In this document: piece by piece, positions 5,323-11,753 of the stretch | Layout of the letters: the number at the start of each line of letters is the position of its first letter | How positions within the stretch are numbered: the stretch's first letter is position 1 | Origin: Gammaproteobacteria bacterium | Lineage (GTDB): Bacteria; Pseudomonadota; Gammaproteobacteria; Magnimaribacterales; Magnimaribacteraceae | NCBI GenBank assembly: GCA_002730855.1 | Contig: PCBA01000041.1 | Span: 1-11,753, forward strand | Length of the DNA: 11,753 nt | Direction: 5' to 3' | The notes under the pieces: generated by a model | Databases searched by the model: none | Seen by the model: the letters and a program-made list of their open reading frames with translations, nothing else | What the model was told of the DNA's origin: nothing | Program-made: the position numbers and the translations under genes

Positions 5323-6708
5323 CCCTTAAATAAATCTAAGAGTTTATTATCAAGTAAAGCTCGAATAGAAGCACATAGTTTCTTTAAGCTAGCAGCTCCC
5401 ATGTTTTTAACTCAATTGGCATTGCAATTAATTCAAGTTAATTCAGTAATTCAATCTGGTAATTATTCTACTGATGTTCAAGCAGGAATTATGTTGGCTG
5501 GTAATTTATGGTTTCCAATCATGGTAGGTATAGGGGGAGTTCTGTTCTTTGTAACTCCGATGGTAGCTCAGCTTTTTGGGGCAAATAAAATAGATGAAAT
5601 TGGTCCTCTAGTGAGACAAGCTATATGGTTATCAATACCTATAGTCTTACTAGGTATGTTAATTTTGTCTCAAGCTTCCTGGATACTAGGGGTGGCTAGA
5701 GTTGATCCTGAGATAATCAAATATTCAGAAGAGTACTTAAGTTTCTTTGTCTTTGCATTGCCTGCAATACTCTTAAGCCAACCATTAAGGTCTTTGTGTG
5801 AGGGGACAACCAGACCTCTTCCAATTACCTGTTTAAATATACTAATGTTAATTATTGCCATAATTGGTAATTACACTTTCATATACGGGAATTTTGGGTT
5901 TCCTGAAATGGGCGCACGAGGTGCTGGTTTGTCTGCAGTTATTGGAACTTGGACTTCATTTACCCTGTTAATTTTTTATTTAAAAATTAAAAAAGAATAC
6001 AAACCCACTCAGTTATTTTCTAATTTTGATCTTCCAAATCTAAATACTTTAACAGAGATTCTTAGAGGAGGAATACCTGTTGGGCTAGGAAACTTTATTG
6101 AACTTAGCATGTTTAGTGGAGCTGGAATAATACTTGGAAGATTTGGAAGTGAAGTCATAGCCTCTAATGGCATAGCACTAACAATTGGAGGACTTTTCTT
6201 TATGGTTCCTCTTGCTGTTGGAAATGCCGCCGCTGTTAGAGTAGGTAATAATGTTGGTGCAAATGAATTAATTGCTGCTAAATATAGTTCTTATTTCGCA
6301 CTTAGATTGGCAGTTCTATGCGCATTTATTGCCAGCATACTAATAATTATCTTCGCAGAATCTTTAGCCGGTATTCTTAATAACAATCCAAAAGTTATTT
6401 CTTTAGCAGTAACTTTGTTATTTTTTGCCGCTTTCTTTCAAATTGCTGATGGATTAGCAATGGGTGGCATAGGTGCTTTAAGGGGATATAAAGATACGTT
6501 TGGACCCATGAAAATAATGGCACTTTCTTATTGGGGAATAGGCTTACCTGTTGGAGTTATCTTATCGACAACAAACTTAATCGTTGAACCGATGCAAGCC
6601 GTTGGTATGTGGATAGGTATTTGTTTAGGACTATTGGTGGCAGCTACCCTAATGGTCCTTAGAGTTAAAGAAACTTCAAACCGGTTTATTAGTGAACACC
6701 AAAGTTGA
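5314..6708 (+). CDS. MATE-family multidrug/cation efflux transporter, NorM-like
   Basis: 464 residues, close to the family's usual 450-460, and hydrophobic throughout with about 12 membrane segments in two halves. It aligns along its length with NorM-type MATE pumps, which export cationic drugs or metabolites in exchange for Na+ or H+. In the second half, Phe-Ile-E263-Leu-Ser matches the conserved Glu of TM7 (E255 in Vibrio cholerae NorM), and Ile-Ala-D379 with the following Leu-Arg-Gly-Tyr-Lys-Asp-Thr matches the TM10 Asp (D371) and its loop. Pro-Met-Val-Ala-Gln-Leu-Phe-Gly-Ala (82-90) matches the TM2 end. In TM1 the usual Val-Asp-Thr-Val-Met is Val-N43-Ser-Val-Ile, so the Asp (D36 in NorM) is replaced by Asn. 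The ATG at 5314 has no ribosome-binding site but lies just after an extended -10 motif; starting later would cut into TM1. tusA overlaps its 3' end. The substrate cannot be predicted. Confidence 0.93.
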   Translation: MEQPLNKSKSLLSSKARIEAHSFFKLAAPMFLTQLALQLIQVNSVIQSGNYSTDVQAGIMLAGNLWFPIMVGIGGVLFFVTPMVAQLFGANKIDEIGPLVRQAIWLSIPIVLLGMLILSQASWILGVARVDPEIIKYSEEYLSFFVFALPAILLSQPLRSLCEGTTRPLPITCLNILMLIIAIIGNYTFIYGNFGFPEMGARGAGLSAVIGTWTSFTLLIFYLKIKKEYKPTQLFSNFDLPNLNTLTEILRGGIPVGLGNFIELSMFSGAGIILGRFGSEVIASNGIALTIGGLFFMVPLAVGNAAAVRVGNNVGANELIAAKYSSYFALRLAVLCAFIASILIIIFAESLAGILNNNPKVISLAVTLLFFAAFFQIADGLAMGGIGALRGYKDTFGPMKIMALSYWGIGLPVGVILSTTNLIVEPMQAVGMWIGICLGLLVAATLMVLRVKETSNRFISEHQS

Positions 6709-6934
6709 TGCAAAGGGCCTGAAGTGCCCGGAACCCATCATGATGCTGCATAAAGCTATCAGAGAATCACAACATGGCGATAAAATAGAAATCATTGCAA
6801 CTGACCCAAGCACTGAAAGAGACATTGATAAATTTTGTGAATTCTTAGGTCACAAATTACTAAAAAAGGAAATTGAACAAGGTAGCTTTTATTATCTTGT
6901 TGAGAAGCGAGATAAGAATATAATAGGAGCTTAA
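6692..6934 (+). CDS. tusA: TusA-family sulfurtransferase
   Basis: 80 residues, the normal TusA/SirA length. Asp-Ala-Lys-Gly-Leu-Lys-C12-Pro-Glu-Pro (6-15) is the family's active-site block, with C12 carrying the persulfide. Asp-Pro-Ser-Thr-Glu-Arg-Asp-Ile (38-45) and Phe-Cys-Glu-Phe-Leu-Gly-His match the second conserved region of true TusA closely. In E. coli, TusA takes sulfur from IscS and passes it through TusBCD and TusE to MnmA for 2-thiouridine at tRNA position 34; this protein has the residues needed for the first steps. The frame opens at a GTG (6692), 17 bases inside the end of the MATE gene, with no later ATG before the active site. Translation is therefore probably coupled to the pump gene. 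The oxidoreductase follows after 11 bases. The tus partners are not in the window. Confidence 0.92.
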   Translation: MNTKVDAKGLKCPEPIMMLHKAIRESQHGDKIEIIATDPSTERDIDKFCEFLGHKLLKKEIEQGSFYYLVEKRDKNIIGA

Positions 6935-6945
6935 TAGGAGACAAA

Positions 6946-7971
6946 ATGACTGCTTATATTAATCAACAATGGTTATTGGATAAGAGACCTTCAGGTATGC
7001 CAGAAGATGAGTGCTGGAAGTTTAACGAACATGAAGTTCCTGAACTAAAAGAAGGAGAACTATTAATTAAAGTTCTTTATCTCTCAATTGATCCTTACAT
7101 GAGAGGAAGAATGAATGACGGTGAATCTTATGCAGACCCTGCTGCATTAGGAGAACCTATGACAGGCGAAAGTGTTGGTGTGGTCGTTCAAAGCAAGTCA
7201 GATAAATATATTGTAGGTGACTATCTTTGTGTTCACCAAGGCTGGCAGACCTACATAGTGGCTAATGATGAAAACCCTGCATTATTTAAAGCAGATCCCT
7301 CTATTGTTCCTTTATCTACGTATTTAGGCACAGTCGGTATGCCAGGAAGAACAGCTTATTTTGGTCTTTTAAGAGTAGGTTTACCTAAATCAGGAGAAAC
7401 TATTGTTGTTTCTGCCGCATCAGGTGCAGTGGGTACCGTTGTAGGGCAAATGGGTAAAATCTTAGGCTGTAGAGTAATTGGTGTTGCAGGAGGAGAAAAG
7501 AAATGTTCGTACGTAAAAGATGAACTGGGTTTTGATGATTGTATCGATTATAAAGCCGGGAACCTTGAAGAGGATTTAGCTGCAGCATGTCCTGATGGAA
7601 TAGATATCTATTTTGAGAACGTTGGCGGTCCTGTTAGTAAAGCTGTAGCAAAACTAATTAATCCTGGTGCAAGAGTGCCGATTTGTGGATTTATCTCTGC
7701 TTATAATTCACAAGACATGACTAAAGAAGAAACACCTTTCCATGTTTTTGGAGCTCTTGATCCTGTCCCTGAACATAGATTCTTTGTTGTGACGGAGTGG
7801 TTTAAAGAATGGAGACAAGCCACTGACGAACTTTGTAATTGGATAGCAGAAGGAAAAATAAAATATGAAGAAACAGTCACTGAAGGTTTTGAGAATGCCC
7901 CTCAAGGCTTAAGAGATGTTTTGAGTGGCAAGAACTTTGGGAAACAAGTAATTAAAGTTGCAGACGAGTAA
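6946..7971 (+). CDS. NADP-dependent oxidoreductase, CurA/prostaglandin-reductase-like MDR family
   Basis: 341 residues, the usual length for zinc-free medium-chain dehydrogenases/reductases of the CurA (YncB)/PTGR/leukotriene B4 dehydrogenase group, which reduce C=C bonds of alpha,beta-unsaturated ketones and aldehydes with NADPH. Characteristic blocks are Ser-Ile-Asp-Pro-Tyr-Met-Arg-Gly-Arg-Met (47-56), Met-Pro-Gly-Arg-Thr-Ala-Tyr (132-138), the dinucleotide-binding A157-A-S-G160-A-V-G163, Phe-Glu-Asn-Val-Gly-Gly (223-228), and the C-terminal Gly-Lys-Asn-Phe-Gly-Lys. The Cys/His ligands of zinc-dependent members are absent. AGGAG lies six bases... before the ATG at 6946 with the intervening bases ACAAA, and tusA ends 11 bases upstream, so the two are co-transcribed. 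The natural substrate is unknown; detoxification of reactive enones is plausible. It ends one base from the convergent enoyl-CoA hydratase gene. Confidence 0.92.
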   Translation: MTAYINQQWLLDKRPSGMPEDECWKFNEHEVPELKEGELLIKVLYLSIDPYMRGRMNDGESYADPAALGEPMTGESVGVVVQSKSDKYIVGDYLCVHQGWQTYIVANDENPALFKADPSIVPLSTYLGTVGMPGRTAYFGLLRVGLPKSGETIVVSAASGAVGTVVGQMGKILGCRVIGVAGGEKKCSYVKDELGFDDCIDYKAGNLEEDLAAACPDGIDIYFENVGGPVSKAVAKLINPGARVPICGFISAYNSQDMTKEETPFHVFGALDPVPEHRFFVVTEWFKEWRQATDELCNWIAEGKIKYEETVTEGFENAPQGLRDVLSGKNFGKQVIKVADE

Positions 7972-7972
7972 A

Positions 7973-8818
7973 CTAATTTCCTTCCCATTTAAATTCAGTT
8001 CGCTCTTCAATATTTTTTTCTGAATCAAGCATTGAACGCATAGCCTTAGCTGCATCATTGGATCGCATTGTTACATCAAATGCTTCTTGTTCCATTAGGA
8101 GTCCTTCTTCTAAAGTCTTATCAAGACCTTGATGAATTATCTTCTTCACTTGTCTAAGTGCTATAGGTGCTCGTGATGCTAGATCTAAGCAATAAGACAT
8201 AAGTTCTTCACGGAACCCTTCGTGAGGTACTATGTTATTTATTAATCCAAACTCAAAAGCCTCTTTAGGGCTTAATAGTTTTGCATGAAGAATCAAGTCC
8301 AAAGCTCTTGAAGACCCTATTAGCCTAGCTAATCTTTGGGTTCCTCCTCCCCCTGGCAATATTCCTACAGAAGTCTCCGGTAAGCCTATTGTGTAAGGAC
8401 CTTCTGACATTATTCTTAGATCACACCCTAAAGAAAATTCACATCCTCCGCCTGCGGTATTACCATTAATCCCAGCAACAACTATTGCTTCTAAATCTCT
8501 TAAACGAAGAAGCATTTTATGGAAATTATGAAGTTCCTTAGGAGGGCTAGATTTTGAACTAACTTTTTTAGCTTCAGAAATATTCTTTTCTGCTGAATCA
8601 GCTAATTCACCCACTTCATAATGTTTAATAAAAACATCTTCTCCTTCTCCAGTGAAGGCTAGAACCCTTAGATCTTTCTTCTTCTCTATTTGATCTAGGA
8701 AATGATGAACTTCCATCAAACTTTCAGAAGTGAAGGTATGCGTGGGAGGATTGGTTAAAATACAAATAACCACATGACCATGATCTTCTATTTTTAAATG
8801 TTGATATTCTTTTACCAT
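7973..8818 (-). CDS. Enoyl-CoA hydratase/isomerase family protein (crotonase)
   Basis: 281 residues, slightly longer than the common 255-265 for the family. Ala-Gly-Gly-Gly-Cys-E127 with Gly-Cys-Asp-Leu-Arg-Ile (131-136) gives the oxyanion-hole glycines and the first catalytic Glu. Leu-Pro-E148-Thr-Ser-Val-Gly-Ile-Leu-Pro-Gly-Gly-Gly-Gly-Thr-Gln-Arg-Leu gives the second. Both acids of hydratases are present, so a 2-enoyl-CoA hydratase is more likely than an acid-poor relative. The first oxyanion loop is unusual: Phe-Ile-Lys-His-Tyr-Glu-Val-Gly-Glu-Leu (63-72) replaces the usual Ser-Ala-Gly-Ala-Asp-Leu, and a charged, Ser/Lys-rich insert follows (about 76-96), which may account for the extra length and an unusual acyl substrate. 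Its ATG overlaps the end of sucD by seven bases (ATGGTAA), so it is translationally coupled to the TCA-cycle operon and is its last visible gene. No terminator separates it from the convergent oxidoreductase gene. Confidence 0.9.
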   Translation of the reverse strand: MVKEYQHLKIEDHGHVVICILTNPPTHTFTSESLMEVHHFLDQIEKKKDLRVLAFTGEGEDVFIKHYEVGELADSAEKNISEAKKVSSKSSPPKELHNFHKMLLRLRDLEAIVVAGINGNTAGGGCEFSLGCDLRIMSEGPYTIGLPETSVGILPGGGGTQRLARLIGSSRALDLILHAKLLSPKEAFEFGLINNIVPHEGFREELMSYCLDLASRAPIALRQVKKIIHQGLDKTLEEGLLMEQEAFDVTMRSNDAAKAMRSMLDSEKNIEERTEFKWEGN

Positions 8819-9684
8819 CCTGTTATTTCCGCAACTCCCCTTCCTATCTCAGCAGGGCTTTTAACTGTATAAACTCCAGCTGCCTCTAAAGCTTTAAATT
8901 TATCTTCAGCTGTCCCCTTACCTCCTGCAATGATTGCACCAGCATGTCCCATTCTTTTACCAGATGGGGCAGTTACGCCTGCTATATAAGAAACCACCGG
9001 CTTAGTTACATTTGATTTAATAAATTCAGCAGCAACCTCTTCTGCAGTTCCTCCTATTTCACCAACCATCACAATTGCTTCTGTTTGAGGATCTTTCTGA
9101 AATAAATCTAATATATCTACAAAGCTAGAACCAGGTATTGGATCTCCTCCGATACCGACACAACTTGTTTGTCCAAAACCAAAATCAGTTGTTTGTTTGA
9201 CCGCTTCGTATGTAAGGGTACCAGACCTCGATATGACTCCCACTTTACCAGGAACATGAATATCGCCTGGCATAATTCCCATCTTGCATTCGCCTGGAGT
9301 GATAATTCCAGGGCAATTTGGTCCAATTAATCTGACTCCTAAATTATCACACCTAACTTTCACTTCAAGCATATCAATTGTAGGTATACCTTCTGTAATA
9401 CATATAACCAGAGATATTCCTGCTTCAGCAGCTTCGAGTATGGACGCCTTACAAAATCTTGCCGGAACAAAAATAATGCTCGCAGTAGCTCCAGTTTTAT
9501 CTACCGCTTCATTAACTGAATTAAAAACAGGTAAGTCTAAGTGTGTTTGTCCTCCCTTACCAGGAGTCACGCCTCCCACTAATTTGGTACCATAATCTAT
9601 GCACTGAACACAGTGTTGTGTTGCCTGACCTCCTGTAAAACCCTGACAAATTACCTTGGTATCTTTATTAATTAAAATACTCAA
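8812..9684 (-). CDS. sucD: Succinyl-CoA synthetase (ligase), alpha subunit
   Basis: 290 residues, matching the E. coli length. The CoA-binding Rossmann domain comes first: Lys-Val-Ile-Cys-Gln-Gly-Phe-Thr-Gly (10-18), Gly-Gly-Val-Thr-Pro-Gly-Lys-Gly-Gly (37-45) and Gly-Pro-Asn-Cys-Pro-Gly (121-126). The ligase domain follows: Ser-Arg-Ser-Gly-Thr-Leu-Thr-Tyr-Glu (152-160) and Gly-Ile-Gly-Gly-Asp-Pro (177-182). It also has the phosphohistidine loop Gly-H247-Ala-Gly-Ala-Ile, whose His is phosphorylated during catalysis. With SucC it interconverts succinyl-CoA and succinate with ATP or GTP formation in the TCA cycle. Translation starts at a TTG (9682-9684) that shares bases with the sucC stop (TTGA), with GGAG seven bases upstream, so it is coupled to sucC. 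There is no ATG nearby, and the TTG gives the normal N-terminus Ser-Ile-Leu-Ile-Asn-Lys. Confidence 0.97.
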   Translation of the reverse strand: MSILINKDTKVICQGFTGGQATQHCVQCIDYGTKLVGGVTPGKGGQTHLDLPVFNSVNEAVDKTGATASIIFVPARFCKASILEAAEAGISLVICITEGIPTIDMLEVKVRCDNLGVRLIGPNCPGIITPGECKMGIMPGDIHVPGKVGVISRSGTLTYEAVKQTTDFGFGQTSCVGIGGDPIPGSSFVDILDLFQKDPQTEAIVMVGEIGGTAEEVAAEFIKSNVTKPVVSYIAGVTAPSGKRMGHAGAIIAGGKGTAEDKFKALEAAGVYTVKSPAEIGRGVAEITGW

Positions 9685-10853
9685 CTTATTTCTCCTTTGG
9701 ATGCTTTAACTGCCAATTCAGCTGCTTCTTGTAAATTCGAAGCCGGGATAATATTTAAATCACACTTATCTAATATCTTAAGGCCTGCTTCTGCATTATT
9801 ACCTTCAAGTCTTACTATCACAGGAACAGATACGCCCATAACCGTAAGTGCTTCTACAATGCCGTTAGCTATGACGTCACATCGAACAATTCCCCCAAAT
9901 ATATTGATCAGGACAGTGTTAACATTTTTGTCAGATAATATAATTTTAAAAGCTTCAGCAACTCTTTCTGCATCAGCTGTCCCACCTACATCAAGAAAAT
10001 TAGCAGGCTCTCCTCCATGCAGCTTGATAATGTCCATAGTTCCCATTGCTAGACCGGCACCATTCACCATACACCCAATATTTCCTTCAAGAGCGACGTA
10101 GCTCAAACCCCATTCAGCTGCTTTTGATTCTCTTTCATCTTCTTGAGATGAATCTCTCATCTCATTAAGAGCTTCTTGCCTGTAGAGGGCGTTAGAATCT
10201 ACATTTATTTTGGCATCTAAACAAAGCAAATCCCCGGTACTAGTAATTACAAGTGGGTTAACTTCTAGTAAAGCTAAATCCTTTTCTAAAAAAAGTTTTA
10301 CCAACCCTTTATATATATCTCTAAATTGAGAACTTTGAGATTCATTGAGCTCTAAATGTAAAGATAAGTGGTCAGCATCTTTATCATTAGTACCTTCAAT
10401 AGGATCTACCTCTACTTTAAAGATTTTGTCAGGCGTTTCTTCAGCTACTTCCTCAATATTTACTCCACCTTCAGTGGATGCCATTATAACTAGCCTTTGA
10501 GAGGCTCTATCAATAACAGCACCCAAATAAAGTTCATTCTCTATATCAGTACAAGTCTCAACTAAGATCTGATTTACAAGCTGACCATTTTCATCAGTTT
10601 GAAAGGTTACCAAGTTAGTTCCAATCCATTTATCAGCAAAGTCTCTTACTTTTTCAATTTGATCAACTACCTCAACTCCGCCAGCTTTTCCTCTGCCGCC
10701 CGCATGGACTTGTGCTTTAACTACCCATTTTGAAGTACCTAAAGATAGAGCAGCCTTCTCTGCATCATCTGCAGACGAGGCAGCTACCCCTTCGGAAACA
10801 GCTATCCCGTAATCTCTGAACAGTTGTTTAGCTTGGTACTCATGAAGATTCAT
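9681..10853 (-). CDS. sucC: Succinyl-CoA synthetase (ADP- or GDP-forming), beta subunit
   Basis: 390 residues against 388 in E. coli. It opens with the family signature Met-Asn-Leu-His-Glu-Tyr-Gln-Ala-Lys. The ATP-grasp domain shows Val-Lys-Ala-Gln-Val-His-Ala-Gly-Gly-Arg-Gly-Lys (45-56), the Mg-binding Leu-Glu-Val-Asn-Pro-Leu (196-201) and D213 in Leu-Asp-Ala-Lys. The C-terminal half has Asn-Gly-Ala-Gly-Leu-Ala-Met (264-270), Phe-Leu-Asp-Val-Gly-Gly (286-291) and Asn-Ile-Phe-Gly-Gly-Ile-Val-Arg-Cys-Asp (317-326), which contact the phosphohistidine loop of SucD. AGGA lies just upstream of the ATG at 10853. The 86-base gap from sdhB is the largest in this block and might hold a secondary promoter, though none is convincing. 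It overlaps sucD by four bases. sucA and sucB, which come directly before sucC in E. coli, are missing from this site. Confidence 0.97.
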   Translation of the reverse strand: MNLHEYQAKQLFRDYGIAVSEGVAASSADDAEKAALSLGTSKWVVKAQVHAGGRGKAGGVEVVDQIEKVRDFADKWIGTNLVTFQTDENGQLVNQILVETCTDIENELYLGAVIDRASQRLVIMASTEGGVNIEEVAEETPDKIFKVEVDPIEGTNDKDADHLSLHLELNESQSSQFRDIYKGLVKLFLEKDLALLEVNPLVITSTGDLLCLDAKINVDSNALYRQEALNEMRDSSQEDERESKAAEWGLSYVALEGNIGCMVNGAGLAMGTMDIIKLHGGEPANFLDVGGTADAERVAEAFKIILSDKNVNTVLINIFGGIVRCDVIANGIVEALTVMGVSVPVIVRLEGNNAEAGLKILDKCDLNIIPASNLQEAAELAVKASKGEIS

Positions 10854-10939
10854 AAATTTATCCTAAATTAAGAAGCCTATATTATGGAATTCGAGAATAA
10901 GATAAAAACTTCAAATAATTTGCCAGTTTATTATTTTTT
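10854..10939 (-). other. Intergenic gap between sdhB and sucC
   Basis: 86 very AT-rich bases. Only weak -10-like strings (for example CATAATAT on the minus strand, about 30 bases before the sucC ATG) can be found, and none has a matching -35 at a good distance. No hairpin with a U tract follows sdhB. The simplest reading is one transcript through sdhB-sucCD, with a possible internal promoter left open. Confidence 0.4.
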
Positions 10940-11674
10940 TTATCTTTTTATAAGTTTATTTCTGATTTTTGAAATAGCTTCTGTCGGATTTAATCCCTTA
11001 GGGCAAACCGATACACAATTCATGATGCCATGACACCTATAAAGACTAAAAGAATCCTCTAAATTATCTAGCCTTTCTTCGGTAGCTTCATCTCTGGAAT
11101 CAGCTATAAAACGCCAAGATTGAAGCAGAGCTGCAGGGCCTAAAAACTTATCAGGATTCCACCAAAAAGAAGGGCAAGAAGTTGAACAACATCCACATAA
11201 AATACATTCGTAAAGACCGTCTAGCTCCTCTCTCTCTTTTGGGCTTTGAGTCCTTTCAATTTCAGGATTATCAGTATTAGTTATTAGGTAAGGTTTAACT
11301 TTTTCTAATTGATCAAAGAATTGTTTCATATCAACTATTAAGTCTCTAACAACAGGTAGACCGGGCATCGGCCTTAAAGTAAGTTTATTTCTTTTGACTG
11401 CTTCAGACAAAGGCGTTACACAAGCTAAACCATTTTTGCCATTGATATTCATACCGTCAGAACCGCAAACACCTTCCCTACAAGATCTACGGTAAGATAA
11501 AGAGGGATCTTGATCTTTAGCTAGATGTAAAGCATCTAAAACCATGATGTCTTTATCCGTGGGAACCTCAATACTGATATCTTGCATGTAAGGCTTTTCA
11601 TCAACAGAAGGGTCGTATCGATAAATGCTCATCGTTAATGATTTTATCTGTTCAACAGGAATAGTTTGGCTCAT
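10940..11674 (-). CDS. sdhB: Succinate dehydrogenase iron-sulfur subunit
   Basis: 244 residues, usual for SdhB. The plant-type ferredoxin domain carries the 2Fe-2S ligands C65, C70, D73 and C85 (Ser-Cys-Arg-Glu-Gly-Val-Cys-Gly-Ser-Asp-Gly ... Gly-Leu-Ala-Cys); the third ligand is Asp, as in E. coli. The helical domain carries C157, C160, C163 and C224 for the 4Fe-4S cluster, and C167, C214 and C220 for the 3Fe-4S cluster. Ser-Phe-Trp-Trp-Asn-Pro-Asp-Lys (169-176) is the quinone-site segment. It moves electrons from SdhA to ubiquinone in membrane complex II, linking the TCA cycle and the respiratory chain. GAGGAG precedes the ATG, which shares one base with the sdhA stop (TAATG). The N-terminus is about ten residues longer than in E. 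coli, but the ribosome-binding site supports it. sdhC and sdhD would lie to the right, outside the window. Confidence 0.98.
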   Translation of the reverse strand: MSQTIPVEQIKSLTMSIYRYDPSVDEKPYMQDISIEVPTDKDIMVLDALHLAKDQDPSLSYRRSCREGVCGSDGMNINGKNGLACVTPLSEAVKRNKLTLRPMPGLPVVRDLIVDMKQFFDQLEKVKPYLITNTDNPEIERTQSPKEREELDGLYECILCGCCSTSCPSFWWNPDKFLGPAALLQSWRFIADSRDEATEERLDNLEDSFSLYRCHGIMNCVSVCPKGLNPTEAISKIRNKLIKR

Positions 11675-11753
11675 TAATAACTCCTCACCATTGGCTGAAA
11701 GGCTTGTAAAGTTTTAGGTCTATTGTTCACATCTCTTTTGCTAACTTCTTTAG
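11674..11753 (-). CDS. sdhA: Succinate dehydrogenase flavoprotein subunit (last 25 residues)
   Basis: Only the C-terminal tail is present; the gene enters from the right edge. The frame reads Lys-Glu-Val-Ser-Lys-Arg-Asp-Val-Asn-Asn-Arg-Pro-Lys-Thr-Leu-Gln-Ala-Phe-Gln-Pro and continues Met-Val-Arg-Ser-Tyr to a TAA. This matches the end of SdhA in E. coli (Arg-Arg-Ser-Val-Asn-Met-Glu-Pro...Ala-Phe-Pro-Pro...Arg-Thr-Tyr) in pattern and length. The TAA shares its last base with the sdhB ATG. The position directly upstream of sdhB makes the call secure despite the short fragment. Confidence 0.9.
   Translation of the reverse strand, partial: KEVSKRDVNNRPKTLQAFQPMVRSY

Noticed and set aside
9284..9595. 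103-codon plus-strand open frame opposite sucD
   Set aside because: It is antisense to conserved sucD sequence, with no recognisable domain and no ribosome-binding context.
9697..10101. 134-codon plus-strand open frame opposite sucC
   Set aside because: It is antisense to a fully conserved sucC reading frame, and its Ser/Pro/Ile-rich composition is typical of a shadow frame.
1..11753. CRISPR arrays, tRNA or rRNA genes, insertion sequences
   Set aside because: I found no spaced direct repeats, cloverleaf-like sequences, transposase genes or terminal inverted repeats; nearly all of the window is coding.

Overview
The window is AT-rich, tightly packed bacterial DNA. Its succinate dehydrogenase, succinyl-CoA synthetase, TusA and NorM-type MATE proteins read like those of a gammaproteobacterium. 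Low GC, very short intergenic gaps, several overlapping starts and stops, and a set of small exported proteins suggest a streamlined marine lineage such as the SAR86 clade. That assignment is inferred from style and gene content; no marker gene here settles it.

Layout, left to right. (1) 1-514, minus strand: the N-terminal part of an exported serine hydrolase of the class C beta-lactamase/esterase family, running off the left edge. (2) 536-4396, minus strand: a five-gene operon of exported proteins of about 240-255 residues, ending in a clear rho-independent terminator. Four of the five are paralogues, each made of two tandem copies of one domain of about 116 residues with a fixed four-cysteine pattern. 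The fifth (2900-3613) is also exported and probably also two-fold repeated, but it is diverged or unrelated. I recognise none of them as a named family, and this array is the best candidate for an undescribed system. A promoter candidate with overlapping palindromes lies at about 4488-4515. (3) 4546-5322, minus strand: a left-handed beta-helix (hexapeptide) acyltransferase, divergent from and slightly overlapping the next unit. (4) 5314-7971, plus strand: a MATE efflux pump, tusA (overlapping the pump gene) and a CurA/PTGR-like NADP-dependent oxidoreductase, ending one base from the next, convergent gene. (5) 7973-11753, minus strand, transcribed from right to left: the end of sdhA, sdhB, sucC, sucD and an enoyl-CoA hydratase/isomerase, nearly all coupled by overlaps.

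How the genes fit together. The right-hand block is central carbon metabolism. SucCD makes succinate from succinyl-CoA with nucleotide triphosphate formation, SdhAB oxidises the succinate, and the coupled crotonase would feed acyl-CoA degradation into the same pool. sucA and sucB, which lie between sdhB and sucC in E. coli, are absent from this junction. The middle plus-strand unit combines export (MATE), sulfur transfer for tRNA thiolation (TusA) and enone reduction; no single pathway links these three. The left-hand array would place several related, probably disulfide-stabilised proteins in the periplasm or outside the cell. Its function cannot be read from the sequence.
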